A stretch of 64,000 bases of DNA from Paraburkholderia fungorum (GTDB taxonomy: Bacteria > Pseudomonadota > Gammaproteobacteria > Burkholderiales > Burkholderiaceae): NCBI RefSeq assembly GCF_902833645.1, contig NZ_CADFGE010000011.1, forward strand, positions 186,001-250,000, in the 5' to 3' direction. Shown here piece after piece: positions 17,433 through 26,543 of this stretch (position 1 is the stretch's first letter; each line of letters starts with the position of its first letter). A program made the position numbers and the translations under genes. The notes below the pieces were generated by a model. It was not told the DNA's origin, made no database searches, and saw nothing but the letters and a program-made list of their open reading frames with translations.

Positions 17433-18812
17433 ATGCTCGCCGACGTACGGAAAATCGCCGGGCTCGCATGGCCCGTGCTGATCGGCCAACTGGCGATCAT
17501 TGCGTTCGGTGTGATCGACACGGCGATGGTCGGCCGCTATTCGGCCGTCGATCTCGCCGCGCTCGGCCTCGGCTCGTCGATCTACATTTCCGTCTACATC
17601 GGGCTGACCGGCATCCTGACCGCGCTGCAGCCGATCACCGCGCAACTCTACGGCGCGCGCCGCTACGTCGAGATCGGCGAAGAAGTGCGCCAGGCCTTGT
17701 GGCTCGCGCTCGCATTGACCGTGATCGGCTTTCTGATTCTCTATTTTCCGGGGCGGCTACTGGAACTCGCGCGGGTGCCCGAAGCGCTGCATGAGCGCAC
17801 GGTCGCCTACCTGCGGATTCTGGCGTTCGGCTTGCCGGCCGGCCTCGCGTTTCGCGTCTATAGCTCGATCAGCAATGCGGTCGGCAAGCCGCGGCTCGTG
17901 ATGATCCTGCAGATCGGCGCGCTGCTGCTCAAGTTTCCGCTCAACACGTGGTTCATCTTTGGCGGATTCGGCGTGCCGGCGCTCGGCGGCCCCGGTTGCG
18001 CGCTGGCCAGCACCACGATCAACTGGGGACTGGCCGTGGTCGGGATGCTGCTGCTGACACGCGTCTACGTGTTCAAGCCGTTCGAGATCTTTGCGCATTT
18101 CTGCTGGCCGGTCTGGCGCCGGCAGGCGGCGCAACTGCGGCTGGGCATTCCGATGGGGCTGTCGTATCTGATCGAAGTCACGTCGTACACCTTCATGGCG
18201 CTTTTCATTGCGCGCTTCGGCACGACTACGCTCGCCGGACACCAGATCGCCGGCAACATCGGCGCGGTGCTCTACATGACGCCGCTGTCGATCGGAATCG
18301 CTTCATCGACGCTGGTCGCCCAGGCACTCGGCGCGCATCGCCCGGAAGCGGCGCGCACGCTGTCGCGGCACGGCATCATGATGGCGGTGGCGATCGCCTG
18401 CTGCTACGGCGCGATCGTGCTGGTACTGCGGCCGTATGTGATCGAAGGCTATACGCCGGATGCACAGGTCGCGGCGGCGGCGATGCCGCTGGTCTTGATC
18501 GTAGTGTGCTATCACCTGTTCGATGCGCTGCAGATCACCACCGCCTTCGTGCTGCGCGCGTACAAGGTGGCGGTCGTACCGACCGTCATCTATGCGGTTG
18601 CGCTCTGGGGGGTCGGGCTAGGCGGCGGCTATCTGCTCGGCTTCGATGTCTCCGGCACCACGCCGCAATGGCTGACCGGCGCGCGCGGCTTCTGGGTCGC
18701 CAATACGCTGAGCCTGGCAATTGCCGGGGTGGGTCTGCTGTTGTACTGGCGTGGCGTGAGCAAGCGGTATTTGCACGCCGAGTCAGTGGTCACGGTAGAT
18801 CCGGCGGCTTGA
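17433..18812 (+). CDS. MATE family efflux transporter, NorM-like
   Basis: Multidrug and toxin extrusion protein of 459 residues with about 12 hydrophobic helices in two similar halves. Typical stretches are AWPVLIGQLAIIAFGVIDT at the N-terminus (with the MATE-type DTAMVGRYS just after) and, opening the second half, LGIPMGLSYLIEVTSYTFMA. It exchanges Na+ or H+ for cationic compounds at the inner membrane. The start overlaps the preceding glycosyltransferase end closely (two-base gap), so both are in one transcript. Whether the pair shares a job is unknown. Confidence 0.93.
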   Translation: MLADVRKIAGLAWPVLIGQLAIIAFGVIDTAMVGRYSAVDLAALGLGSSIYISVYIGLTGILTALQPITAQLYGARRYVEIGEEVRQALWLALALTVIGFLILYFPGRLLELARVPEALHERTVAYLRILAFGLPAGLAFRVYSSISNAVGKPRLVMILQIGALLLKFPLNTWFIFGGFGVPALGGPGCALASTTINWGLAVVGMLLLTRVYVFKPFEIFAHFCWPVWRRQAAQLRLGIPMGLSYLIEVTSYTFMALFIARFGTTTLAGHQIAGNIGAVLYMTPLSIGIASSTLVAQALGAHRPEAARTLSRHGIMMAVAIACCYGAIVLVLRPYVIEGYTPDAQVAAAAMPLVLIVVCYHLFDALQITTAFVLRAYKVAVVPTVIYAVALWGVGLGGGYLLGFDVSGTTPQWLTGARGFWVANTLSLAIAGVGLLLYWRGVSKRYLHAESVVTVDPAA

Positions 18813-18828
18813 CGGGGGCTCGTTGCGT

Positions 18829-18890
18829 TCGATCGGGTCGACGGCCTGGCTCAATCGGATTGACGGTTTTGCTCGACCGGATTGCAAAAC
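18829..18890. repeat. Three imperfect 22-bp direct repeats
   Basis: Units at 18829-18850, 18851-18872 and a partial 18873-18890 share the pattern TCRAYCGGRTYGACGG and lie just after the MATE stop. No protein gene is seen between 18813 and 19063. The role is unknown. Confidence 0.5.
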
Positions 18891-19007
18891 TCAGCGTACC
18901 TGACTGTCGAAGCCCCCTTTATGCAAGCCGGGTTTCCGGGCCGTACCGGCGACCTGCTGTCCAAAATGCTTGCGATACCTGGCCGTTAGTTGCATCTTTA
19001 GCCTCGT

Positions 19008-19032
19008 AAAAACGGCTGCTCACGGCAGCCGT
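19008..19032 (-). terminator. Intrinsic terminator for the MerR/CMD operon
   Basis: On the minus strand, ACGGCTGC pairs with GCAGCCGT around a five-base loop and runs into TTTTTA. It is about 30 bases past the stop of the carboxymuconolactone-decarboxylase-like gene. Confidence 0.85.
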
Positions 19033-19063
19033 CCACCCTGCTCTTTCGTCCCGAACTTTTGTC

Positions 19064-19480
19064 TCAAGCCGCTTGCGCTTGCACTTGCTCCAGCGCCTGA
19101 TCACGCCGCTCGAAAACCTCCCGCGCCGCAAACAGCGCGTTCAGCGCCGCCGGGAAACCCGCGTAGAGCGCCATCTGCATGAACACCTCGACAATCTCCT
19201 CGCGAGTGCAGCCGACGTTCAAGGCCGCCTCGATATGGACCTTCAACTGCGGCTGCGCGCATCCGAGCGTCGCCAGCGATGCGATCGTCGCGATTTCCCG
19301 CGCCCGCAGATCGAGTTGCGGCCGGCTGTAAATGTCGCCGAAGCCGAACTCGATCAGCAGGCGTCCGAAATCCGGCGCGATCGGCGCCAGCGCGGCAATC
19401 ACCTGCTCGCCGGTCGAACCGTCGATTTCCTTCAGTTTGTTCCAGCCTCGGGTGTAGCGATCGTTTTGTGCGTATTCCAT
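19064..19480 (-). CDS. Carboxymuconolactone decarboxylase (AhpD-like fold) family protein
   Basis: Small all-helical protein of 138 residues of the CMD superfamily. The core reads LIEFGFGDIYSRPQLDLRAR, EIATIASLATLGCAQPQLKV, HIEAALNVGCTREEIVEVF and MQMALYAGFPAALNAL, matching PcaC-like members. It has no AhpD CxxC pair; the two Cys near TLGCAQ and VGCTRE are far apart. The real activity of such stand-alone proteins is mostly unknown and a stress-linked role is likely given its MerR partner. Its start lies inside the 3' end of the MerR gene (49-base overlap). Confidence 0.9.
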   Translation of the reverse strand: MEYAQNDRYTRGWNKLKEIDGSTGEQVIAALAPIAPDFGRLLIEFGFGDIYSRPQLDLRAREIATIASLATLGCAQPQLKVHIEAALNVGCTREEIVEVFMQMALYAGFPAALNALFAAREVFERRDQALEQVQAQAA

Positions 19481-19929
19481 GGTGAGTCCTTTTCCGAATG
19501 CGAAAGCGATTGGGTTTCGTCGATCTGTCGTGTCGAAGCACTCGCAGTGGGCTGCTGCCCGGCGGCTTCTTCGTAGTACGCAATTTTGTCGATGATCGCG
19601 CCGAGATTGCTCTGCAACTCGGCGATCCGCGCCAAAACCGCATCACGATGCGCCACCAGCAAATCACGGCGCTCACCCATCGTAGGCTGACCTTCCGCCC
19701 GCAACGCCGCGAACGCCTGCATCCCGGCGATCGGCATGCCGGTCGCCTTCAGACGCATCACGAACTGCAGCCAGTCGAGATCGGCCGGCGAATACAGGCG
19801 ATGCCCTGCCTGGGTACGCCCGACCGCCCGAATCAGGCCAGCCTGTTCGTAGTAGCGCAGCGTATGGGTGGAGACGCCGATCGTCCCGGCGACCTCGCCA
19901 ATGGTGAGTGCTTTTGACATTTTCGACAT
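19432..19929 (-). CDS. MerR family transcriptional regulator
   Basis: Regulator of 165 residues with an N-terminal winged helix (LTIGEVAGTIGVSTHTLRYY, EQAGLIRAVGRTQAGHRLYS) and a coiled-coil segment ending in NLGAIIDKIAYYEEAAGQ. No Cys is present, so metal or thiol sensing through its own cysteines is unlikely. It resembles YhdM/AdhR-like regulators of carbonyl or organic stress genes by its start and operator type. The C-terminal 16 codons overlap the next gene. A textbook MerR promoter lies 11 bases upstream of the start, so it probably activates its own operon. Confidence 0.92.
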   Translation of the reverse strand: MSKMSKALTIGEVAGTIGVSTHTLRYYEQAGLIRAVGRTQAGHRLYSPADLDWLQFVMRLKATGMPIAGMQAFAALRAEGQPTMGERRDLLVAHRDAVLARIAELQSNLGAIIDKIAYYEEAAGQQPTASASTRQIDETQSLSHSEKDSPWNTHKTIATPEAGTN

Positions 19930-19939
19930 GACGGAACTC

Positions 19940-19970
19940 AGGTTAGGACTTCGAGTGCACTCTAAGTCAA
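19940..19970 (-). promoter_or_regulatory. MerR-type promoter with 19-bp spacer and dyad operator
   Basis: On the minus strand TTGACT (19965-19970) and TAACCT (19940-19945) are 19 bp apart, the stretched spacing that MerR activators correct by DNA twisting. The spacer holds a near-perfect dyad (19947-19968; central GAGTGCACTC with flanking GACTT and AAGTC). The next start codon is at 19929. Confidence 0.88.
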
Positions 19971-20085
19971 GTGGAAGGCGCTGTCATTTATCCCGTGTTG
20001 TCATTATTTATGGGGAACCGCATTGATCGATAAACGCATAACAGCTCAATCGCCAGGCAAAATCTTTAAATATTGTTCAACCTGA

Positions 20086-20114
20086 TTTACTTGTCACGAA
20101 TCGATCGGTATAAA
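20086..20114 (+). promoter_or_regulatory. Candidate sigma-70 promoter for the ComEA-like gene
   Basis: TTTACT (20086-20091) and TATAAA (20109-20114) are 17 bp apart in an AT-rich stretch. It would give a leader of about 120 nt before 20243. The rest of the 19971-20242 interval shows no gene. Confidence 0.45.
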
Positions 20115-20242
20115 TCGTCGGCGTTTGCAAATAAGGGCGCGCAATTTGTTCTATGCTTAAGCGCAGCGCCTGCTAACAGGCTGCGTCGTCCCGAGTTTTC
20201 CCTTTGCGGCTAACTTTTTTTGCCCTCAATGGAGTGCTTGCC

Positions 20243-20818
20243 ATGCTGAAGAAGCTTTTGATGCTTTGCCTTGCTTTGGCTTTGTCGCTGTCGGCTGGAT
20301 TTGCGGCGGCCGTCGAAGTAAATTCCGCCGATCAGGCGGCGCTCGAATCGGTCAAGGGTATCGGCCCGGTACATGCGAAAGCGATCATTGACGAACGCAC
20401 CAAGAACGGCCCCTTCAAGGATGCCGATGATCTCGCCACTCGGGTCAAAGGCCTCGGCACCAAATCGGTGAGCAATCTCGAGGCGGCGGGCTTGACCGTG
20501 AACGGCGCGTCCACGCCGCCTACCGGCGCCAAGGCTGCCGCGAAGTCCAGCAGCACCGCCAGCAGCAAAGCCGCGCCAGCAGCAACTACCGCGGCCGCGA
20601 CAACAACATCAGCGGCACCGGCTGCGCCTGCCGAGGCATCCGGCACCAAGGCTTCGAAGTCGAAGAAGAAGAGCAAGGCGGCTGATGCGGCGGCTTCCGC
20701 ACCGGCCACGACGGCGGCTGCCAGCGCGCCGGCCGACGCGTCCGGCACCAAGGCTTCGAAGAAGAAGGCGAAGAAGAGCAAGGCTGCATCGGCTGCGGCA
20801 GCCTCTGGCGGCGCGTAA
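20243..20818 (+). CDS. Secreted ComEA-like helix-hairpin-helix protein with Lys/Ala-rich tail
   Basis: Protein of 191 residues starting at the ATG 20243 (GGAG upstream). A signal peptide (MLKKLLMLCLALALSLSAGF, cleavage near AAAV) leads to a ComEA-type helix-hairpin-helix domain: VEVNSADQAALESVKGIGPV, AKAIIDERTKNGPFKDADDL and KGLGTKSVSNLEAAG. In other bacteria this fold binds DNA in the periplasm during uptake. The C-terminal ~110 residues are Ala/Thr/Lys-rich, with two copies of SGTKASK followed by basic runs (KKKSKAA), resembling histone H1 tails. The bare HhH plus tail lacks the membrane anchor of Gram-positive ComEA. Confidence 0.85.
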   Translation: MLKKLLMLCLALALSLSAGFAAAVEVNSADQAALESVKGIGPVHAKAIIDERTKNGPFKDADDLATRVKGLGTKSVSNLEAAGLTVNGASTPPTGAKAAAKSSSTASSKAAPAATTAAATTTSAAPAAPAEASGTKASKSKKKSKAADAAASAPATTAAASAPADASGTKASKKKAKKSKAASAAAASGGA

Positions 20819-20994
20819 GCCAAGGTAGAGCAACGGTAGTACGGCGGCCACGCGGCTCACATGGGCTGTACGCATGATGAAACCCGGACGCCGCTCCGCT
20901 CCCGTCCGCCCTCCTTCCACCGGCGCCGCGCAACCGCGCGGCGTTTTCACCCGCCGGCTCGTCAAACACGGGTTGGCATTCAAGAGAGACCGTC

Positions 20995-21423
20995 ATGAGC
21001 CTACTCGACACTATCGGTTCCCTGGTTGGTAAGTCGCCGGAAGGCGGTGGCCAGCAAGCCCTCGTTTCAGCCGCGCTGGAATTCGTCAACAATCAGCCGG
21101 GCGGCCTGAACGGCCTGATCAACAGCTTCAAGGAAAAGGGCCTCGGCGACGTCGTTTCGTCGTGGGTCAGCAACGGCGAGAACCAGGCGATCTCGCCCGA
21201 CGCACTGCACAGCGTGCTTGGTTCGGACGTCGTTACCAATCTCGCGGCAAAGGCCGGCGTGCAACCGGATCAGGTCACCGGCCTGTTGTCGCAGATTCTG
21301 CCGCACGTCGTCAACGCGGCGACGCCCGACGGTGAAGTCCCCGCCGAAGGCAAACTGAATTCGACGACCGTGCTGGGCGCGCTCGGCGGCCTGTCGGCGC
21401 TGTTCGGCAAGGGCAATGCGTAA
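20995..21423 (+). CDS. YidB family (DUF937) protein
   Basis: Protein of 142 residues with the family pattern MSLLDTIGSLVGKSPE, VNNQPGGLNGLINSFKEKGL, SSWVSNGENQAISPDALHSV, then the LAAKAGVQPDQVTGLLSQIL segment and a Gly-rich C-terminus (LGALGGLSALFGKGNA). The biochemical role of YidB proteins is not established. GAGAGA upstream of the ATG fits a ribosome site. A bidirectional terminator separates it from convergent clpB. Confidence 0.9.
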   Translation: MSLLDTIGSLVGKSPEGGGQQALVSAALEFVNNQPGGLNGLINSFKEKGLGDVVSSWVSNGENQAISPDALHSVLGSDVVTNLAAKAGVQPDQVTGLLSQILPHVVNAATPDGEVPAEGKLNSTTVLGALGGLSALFGKGNA

Positions 21424-21470
21424 GTAGCGTCGTCCTGTTACTACAGCCGGATAGCAGACAAAAACAGGCA

Positions 21471-21511
21471 AAAAAAAGCGGCAACGAAGGTAACTTCGTT
21501 GCCGCTTTTTT
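21471..21511. terminator. Bidirectional terminator between yidB-like gene and clpB
   Basis: AAGCGGCAACGAAG (ending 21489) pairs with CTTCGTTGCCGCTT (from 21494) around GTAA, flanked by A- and T-runs, serving both convergent genes. Confidence 0.92.
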
Positions 21512-21581
21512 AGCTTTGGCCGGAACGGCACAAGCTCTGCCGTTCCGTGCGCAACCGAGCGCGCTTCGCCCGGTTCGGTGC

Positions 21582-24179
<2,598 letters not shown>

Positions 24180-24207
24180 CAAGAGACCTCCAATTTCGAT
24201 TACCACC

Positions 24208-24236
24208 AAATTGAGGCGTTTTACGCAGGTTTCAAG
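24208..24236 (-). promoter_or_regulatory. Candidate sigma-32 heat-shock promoter for clpB
   Basis: On the minus strand CTTGAAA (24230-24236) and CTCAATTT (24208-24215) are 14 bp apart; the consensus is CTTGAAA with CCCCATNT at 11-16 bp. The clpB ATG follows about 29 bases downstream. Confidence 0.7.
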
Positions 24237-24298
24237 CGCTTTTTTGCAACCGGCAGCAACTATTTGACATTTGGCGCGCGAGAACTTGCTGGCCGCTT

Positions 24299-24796
24299 TC
24301 AGGTGAGCGGCGCCGCGTCGCCGGCAGGCGCGGCCGGCACGATTGGAATCACCGTGCCTAAGCCCAGTAGTGCCGCGAGCGGTCCGCGCGGTTCCGCAAC
24401 TTCGCCGATAGTATGACGGTCGAGTTCGGCGAGGAATGCGTTGCGTGCCGCTTCGAGCGCGCCACGCAGACGGCAGTGCGGTGTAATCACGCAGCCCCGG
24501 CGCTCGCCATGCTGATCCGGGAAGCAGTTGACCAGCGCAAAGTCGCTTTCCGTGGCTCGCACGATCTCGCCCACGGTCAATGCGCTGGTTCGTTCGGCGA
24601 GACGCAGGCCGCCATTGCGCCCGCGCACGGTCTCGACCCAGCCCAGTTCGCCGAGTTGCTGAACTACCTTCATCAGATGGTTTTTGGAGATCCCGTACGC
24701 GTCCGAGATGTCCTGGATGGTCGATAAGCCATCGCCGCGGACAGTGAGATACAGCAGGACGCGCAATGAGTAATCCGTATAGTCGGTCAGTCTCAT
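24299..24796 (-). CDS. nsrR: NsrR, nitric-oxide-sensing Rrf2 family repressor
   Basis: Rrf2-type regulator of 165 residues from MRLTDYTDYSLRVLLYL; five extra codons upstream to 24811 are possible. The recognition region GISKNHLMKVVQQLGELGWV and the wing VRGRNGGLRL match NsrR. Three conserved cysteines (LVNC, then RRGC and TPHC) ligate the [4Fe-4S] cluster; the first spacing is longer than in E. coli NsrR because of an insertion (FPDQHGERRG). It represses NO-detoxification genes until NO destroys the cluster. A truncated globin gene is divergently placed, a likely target. Confidence 0.92.
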   Translation of the reverse strand: MRLTDYTDYSLRVLLYLTVRGDGLSTIQDISDAYGISKNHLMKVVQQLGELGWVETVRGRNGGLRLAERTSALTVGEIVRATESDFALVNCFPDQHGERRGCVITPHCRLRGALEAARNAFLAELDRHTIGEVAEPRGPLAALLGLGTVIPIVPAAPAGDAAPLT

Positions 24797-24883
24797 AAGT
24801 GCAGGTGTCACGATAAGCGCAAGTCGCGATCCTCGGGATAACCGCGTCGATGCAAGGGTTGCCGGTGGCCACCGCTTCGCCTT

Positions 24884-24906
24884 AAGATGCAGGCGCTACG
24901 CATATT
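24884..24906. promoter_or_regulatory. Candidate NsrR operator
   Basis: AAGATGCAGGC, one base, then CTACGCATATT fits the 11-1-11 NsrR dyad (AAGATGCATTT type) in 15 of 22 positions, with the best match in the outer half-sites. It lies between nsrR and the globin gene. The rest of 24797-25115 shows no gene. Confidence 0.45.
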
Positions 24907-25115
24907 TTATGATTGTGCGCTAAACAGTCGGTGTTGGTTCTCTCGGCAGTAATGGTAGCGTTTCCTGCATAGACCGTTTATGCGAAAAGCGGCTTGTTCG
25001 TGGCCTACTTCCTTTCCTTTCGACGCGTTTGAGGTCATTCCTGACAGTCTGTGGCACCGCGTGGCAATTCGTAGTAAATAACCGCCTGACCTTAACCGCA
25101 TGAGCCGGAATTTGC

Positions 25116-25664
25116 ATGAACCCGTCATTTCCCGCCGCACCGGTTGTTGAACGCGCCGCCGAACCTACCGAAGCGAATATCCGGGAGCTCGTCTACGGCT
25201 TTTACGACCGGGTGCGCGCCGATCCGCTGCTGGGTCCCGTGTTCGATGCAACGCTTGCGGGCCGTTGGGACGACCACTTACCCAAAATGTGCACGTTCTG
25301 GGGCAGTCTCGTGCTCGGCGCGAAGCAATACCGCGGCAATGTGCAGCAGGCGCACCAGCCGCTCGAGGGCGTCGAGCCACAGCATTTCAGCCGCTGGCTG
25401 TATCTGTTTCTGGATACGGTGGAGTCGCGCTATCAGCCGGCGGCAGCGGTCCGTTTCATGGAACCGGCGCTGCGGATCGCGCAGAGTTTGCAGTTGAGCC
25501 GCTTCGGCTGGGATTACAAGATTCCGGCGGAACAACAGGCGTTGCTGGAGCGCGTCGCGCCAAAGCGGCGTCCGCACGACGACGAACATGCCGCAGCCGT
25601 TTCGACGCGGCCGCCCGGTGAACCGTTTCCTGCGCGAATCATCGGGAAAGCCAAAGACGATTGA
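25116..25664 (+). CDS. Group III truncated hemoglobin
   Basis: Heme protein of 182 residues. Family marks are the N-terminal ELVYGFYDRVRADPLLGPVF, then DDHLPKMCTFWGSLVLGAKQ, the proximal-His helix around YRGNVQQAHQPLEG, and FSRWLYLFLDTV. This class is cytoplasmic and thought to handle NO, peroxide or sulfur/nitrogen redox ligands; Campylobacter Ctb is the best-known member, under nitrosative control. The last ~40 residues are a non-globin tail rich in Arg and Pro. The divergent nsrR gene suggests NO induction. Confidence 0.92.
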   Translation: MNPSFPAAPVVERAAEPTEANIRELVYGFYDRVRADPLLGPVFDATLAGRWDDHLPKMCTFWGSLVLGAKQYRGNVQQAHQPLEGVEPQHFSRWLYLFLDTVESRYQPAAAVRFMEPALRIAQSLQLSRFGWDYKIPAEQQALLERVAPKRRPHDDEHAAAVSTRPPGEPFPARIIGKAKDD

Positions 25665-25698
25665 TGCGGGCGCCTGGAGGGCACCGACTTCAGTCGCG

Positions 25699-26175
25699 TT
25701 AGTCCGCTTCCTGGTTGCCCGATTCGATGCCCCATCTGGCCAGCGCCGCGTCGTCGGTGACGCGGGCGTCGACCCAGCGCTCGCCTGCTCCGGTCTTCTC
25801 TTTCTTCCAGAACGGCGCCTGGGTCTTCAGATAGTCCATCACGAACTCACATGACGCGAAGGCGTCGCCCCGATGCGCGGCAGTGGTCGCCACCAGCACG
25901 ATCTGGTCAAGCGGATAAAGCTTGCCGACGCGGTGCACGATCAGCACTTCGATCCCCGGCCAACGCTCGCGCGCGCTCACCACTATCGCTTCCAGCGACT
26001 TCTCCGTCATGCCCGGATAGTGTTCGAGTTCCATGGTTTCGACCGCGCTGCCGTCGTTCAGATCGCGCACGGTGCCGACAAAGCAGGCTACGGCGCCGAT
26101 CTTCGGATTGCGCGCGCGCAACGCGGCGACCTCGGCGGTGAGGTCGAAGTCTTCCGTCTGGACACGAACGGGCAT
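25699..26175 (-). CDS. moaE: Molybdopterin synthase catalytic subunit
   Basis: Large subunit of molybdopterin synthase, 158 residues, which puts two sulfurs from MoaD thiocarboxylate onto precursor Z. Key features are the early VGTVRDLNDG, the Arg/His region VLIVHRVGKLYPLDQIVLVA, HRGDAFASCEFVMDYLKTQA, and the catalytic-lysine segment PFWKKEKTG. It ends the moeA-moaD-moaE series on the minus strand, 84 bases after moaD. Confidence 0.98.
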   Translation of the reverse strand: MPVRVQTEDFDLTAEVAALRARNPKIGAVACFVGTVRDLNDGSAVETMELEHYPGMTEKSLEAIVVSARERWPGIEVLIVHRVGKLYPLDQIVLVATTAAHRGDAFASCEFVMDYLKTQAPFWKKEKTGAGERWVDARVTDDAALARWGIESGNQEAD

Positions 26176-26259
26176 TTCTGGCTCCTGTGCGGTTTGGCGA
26201 GACCTGGGTGACGCTTAGCGGATCAGCCAAGCGCGGTTTCTGGCGCTCACCCGTGCTGA

Positions 26260-26517
26260 TCAACCGCCGGTGACGGGCGGAAAGAACGCGACTTCGCAAT
26301 TTTCGGTGATGCGCGTGCCGGCGTCGGTCATCACGTGATTGCAGGCCATGCGCAGCGCGCGGCCCTCAGCGAGGGTGTCGGCCCAGATTCCGCCGCGGGC
26401 GCGCAACCAGCCGCGCACGTCGCCGACGGTCGCGATGCCGTCAGGCACATCGACCGTTTCATCGGCGGTTTCGAGTGCTTCGCGCACGCTTGCAAAATAT
26501 CGGAGTTGAATCTTCAT
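26260..26517 (-). CDS. moaD: Molybdopterin synthase sulfur carrier subunit
   Basis: Ubiquitin-like sulfur carrier of 85 residues from MKIQLRYFASVREALE to the required Gly-Gly end (FFPPVTGG), where the thiocarboxylate forms. The ATG at 26517 was chosen; the frame is open to 26985, but that is the moeA coding region in another frame. The gap to the moeA stop is 26 bases, so the two are surely co-transcribed. Confidence 0.97.
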   Translation of the reverse strand: MKIQLRYFASVREALETADETVDVPDGIATVGDVRGWLRARGGIWADTLAEGRALRMACNHVMTDAGTRITENCEVAFFPPVTGG

Positions 26518-26543
26518 TGGGACACCGCCGGCGGTTGCCGGCC

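Noticed and set aside
24180..24872. N-terminal extension of clpB
   Set aside because: It overlaps nsrR and the promoter; the family start and a strong ribosome site are at 24179.
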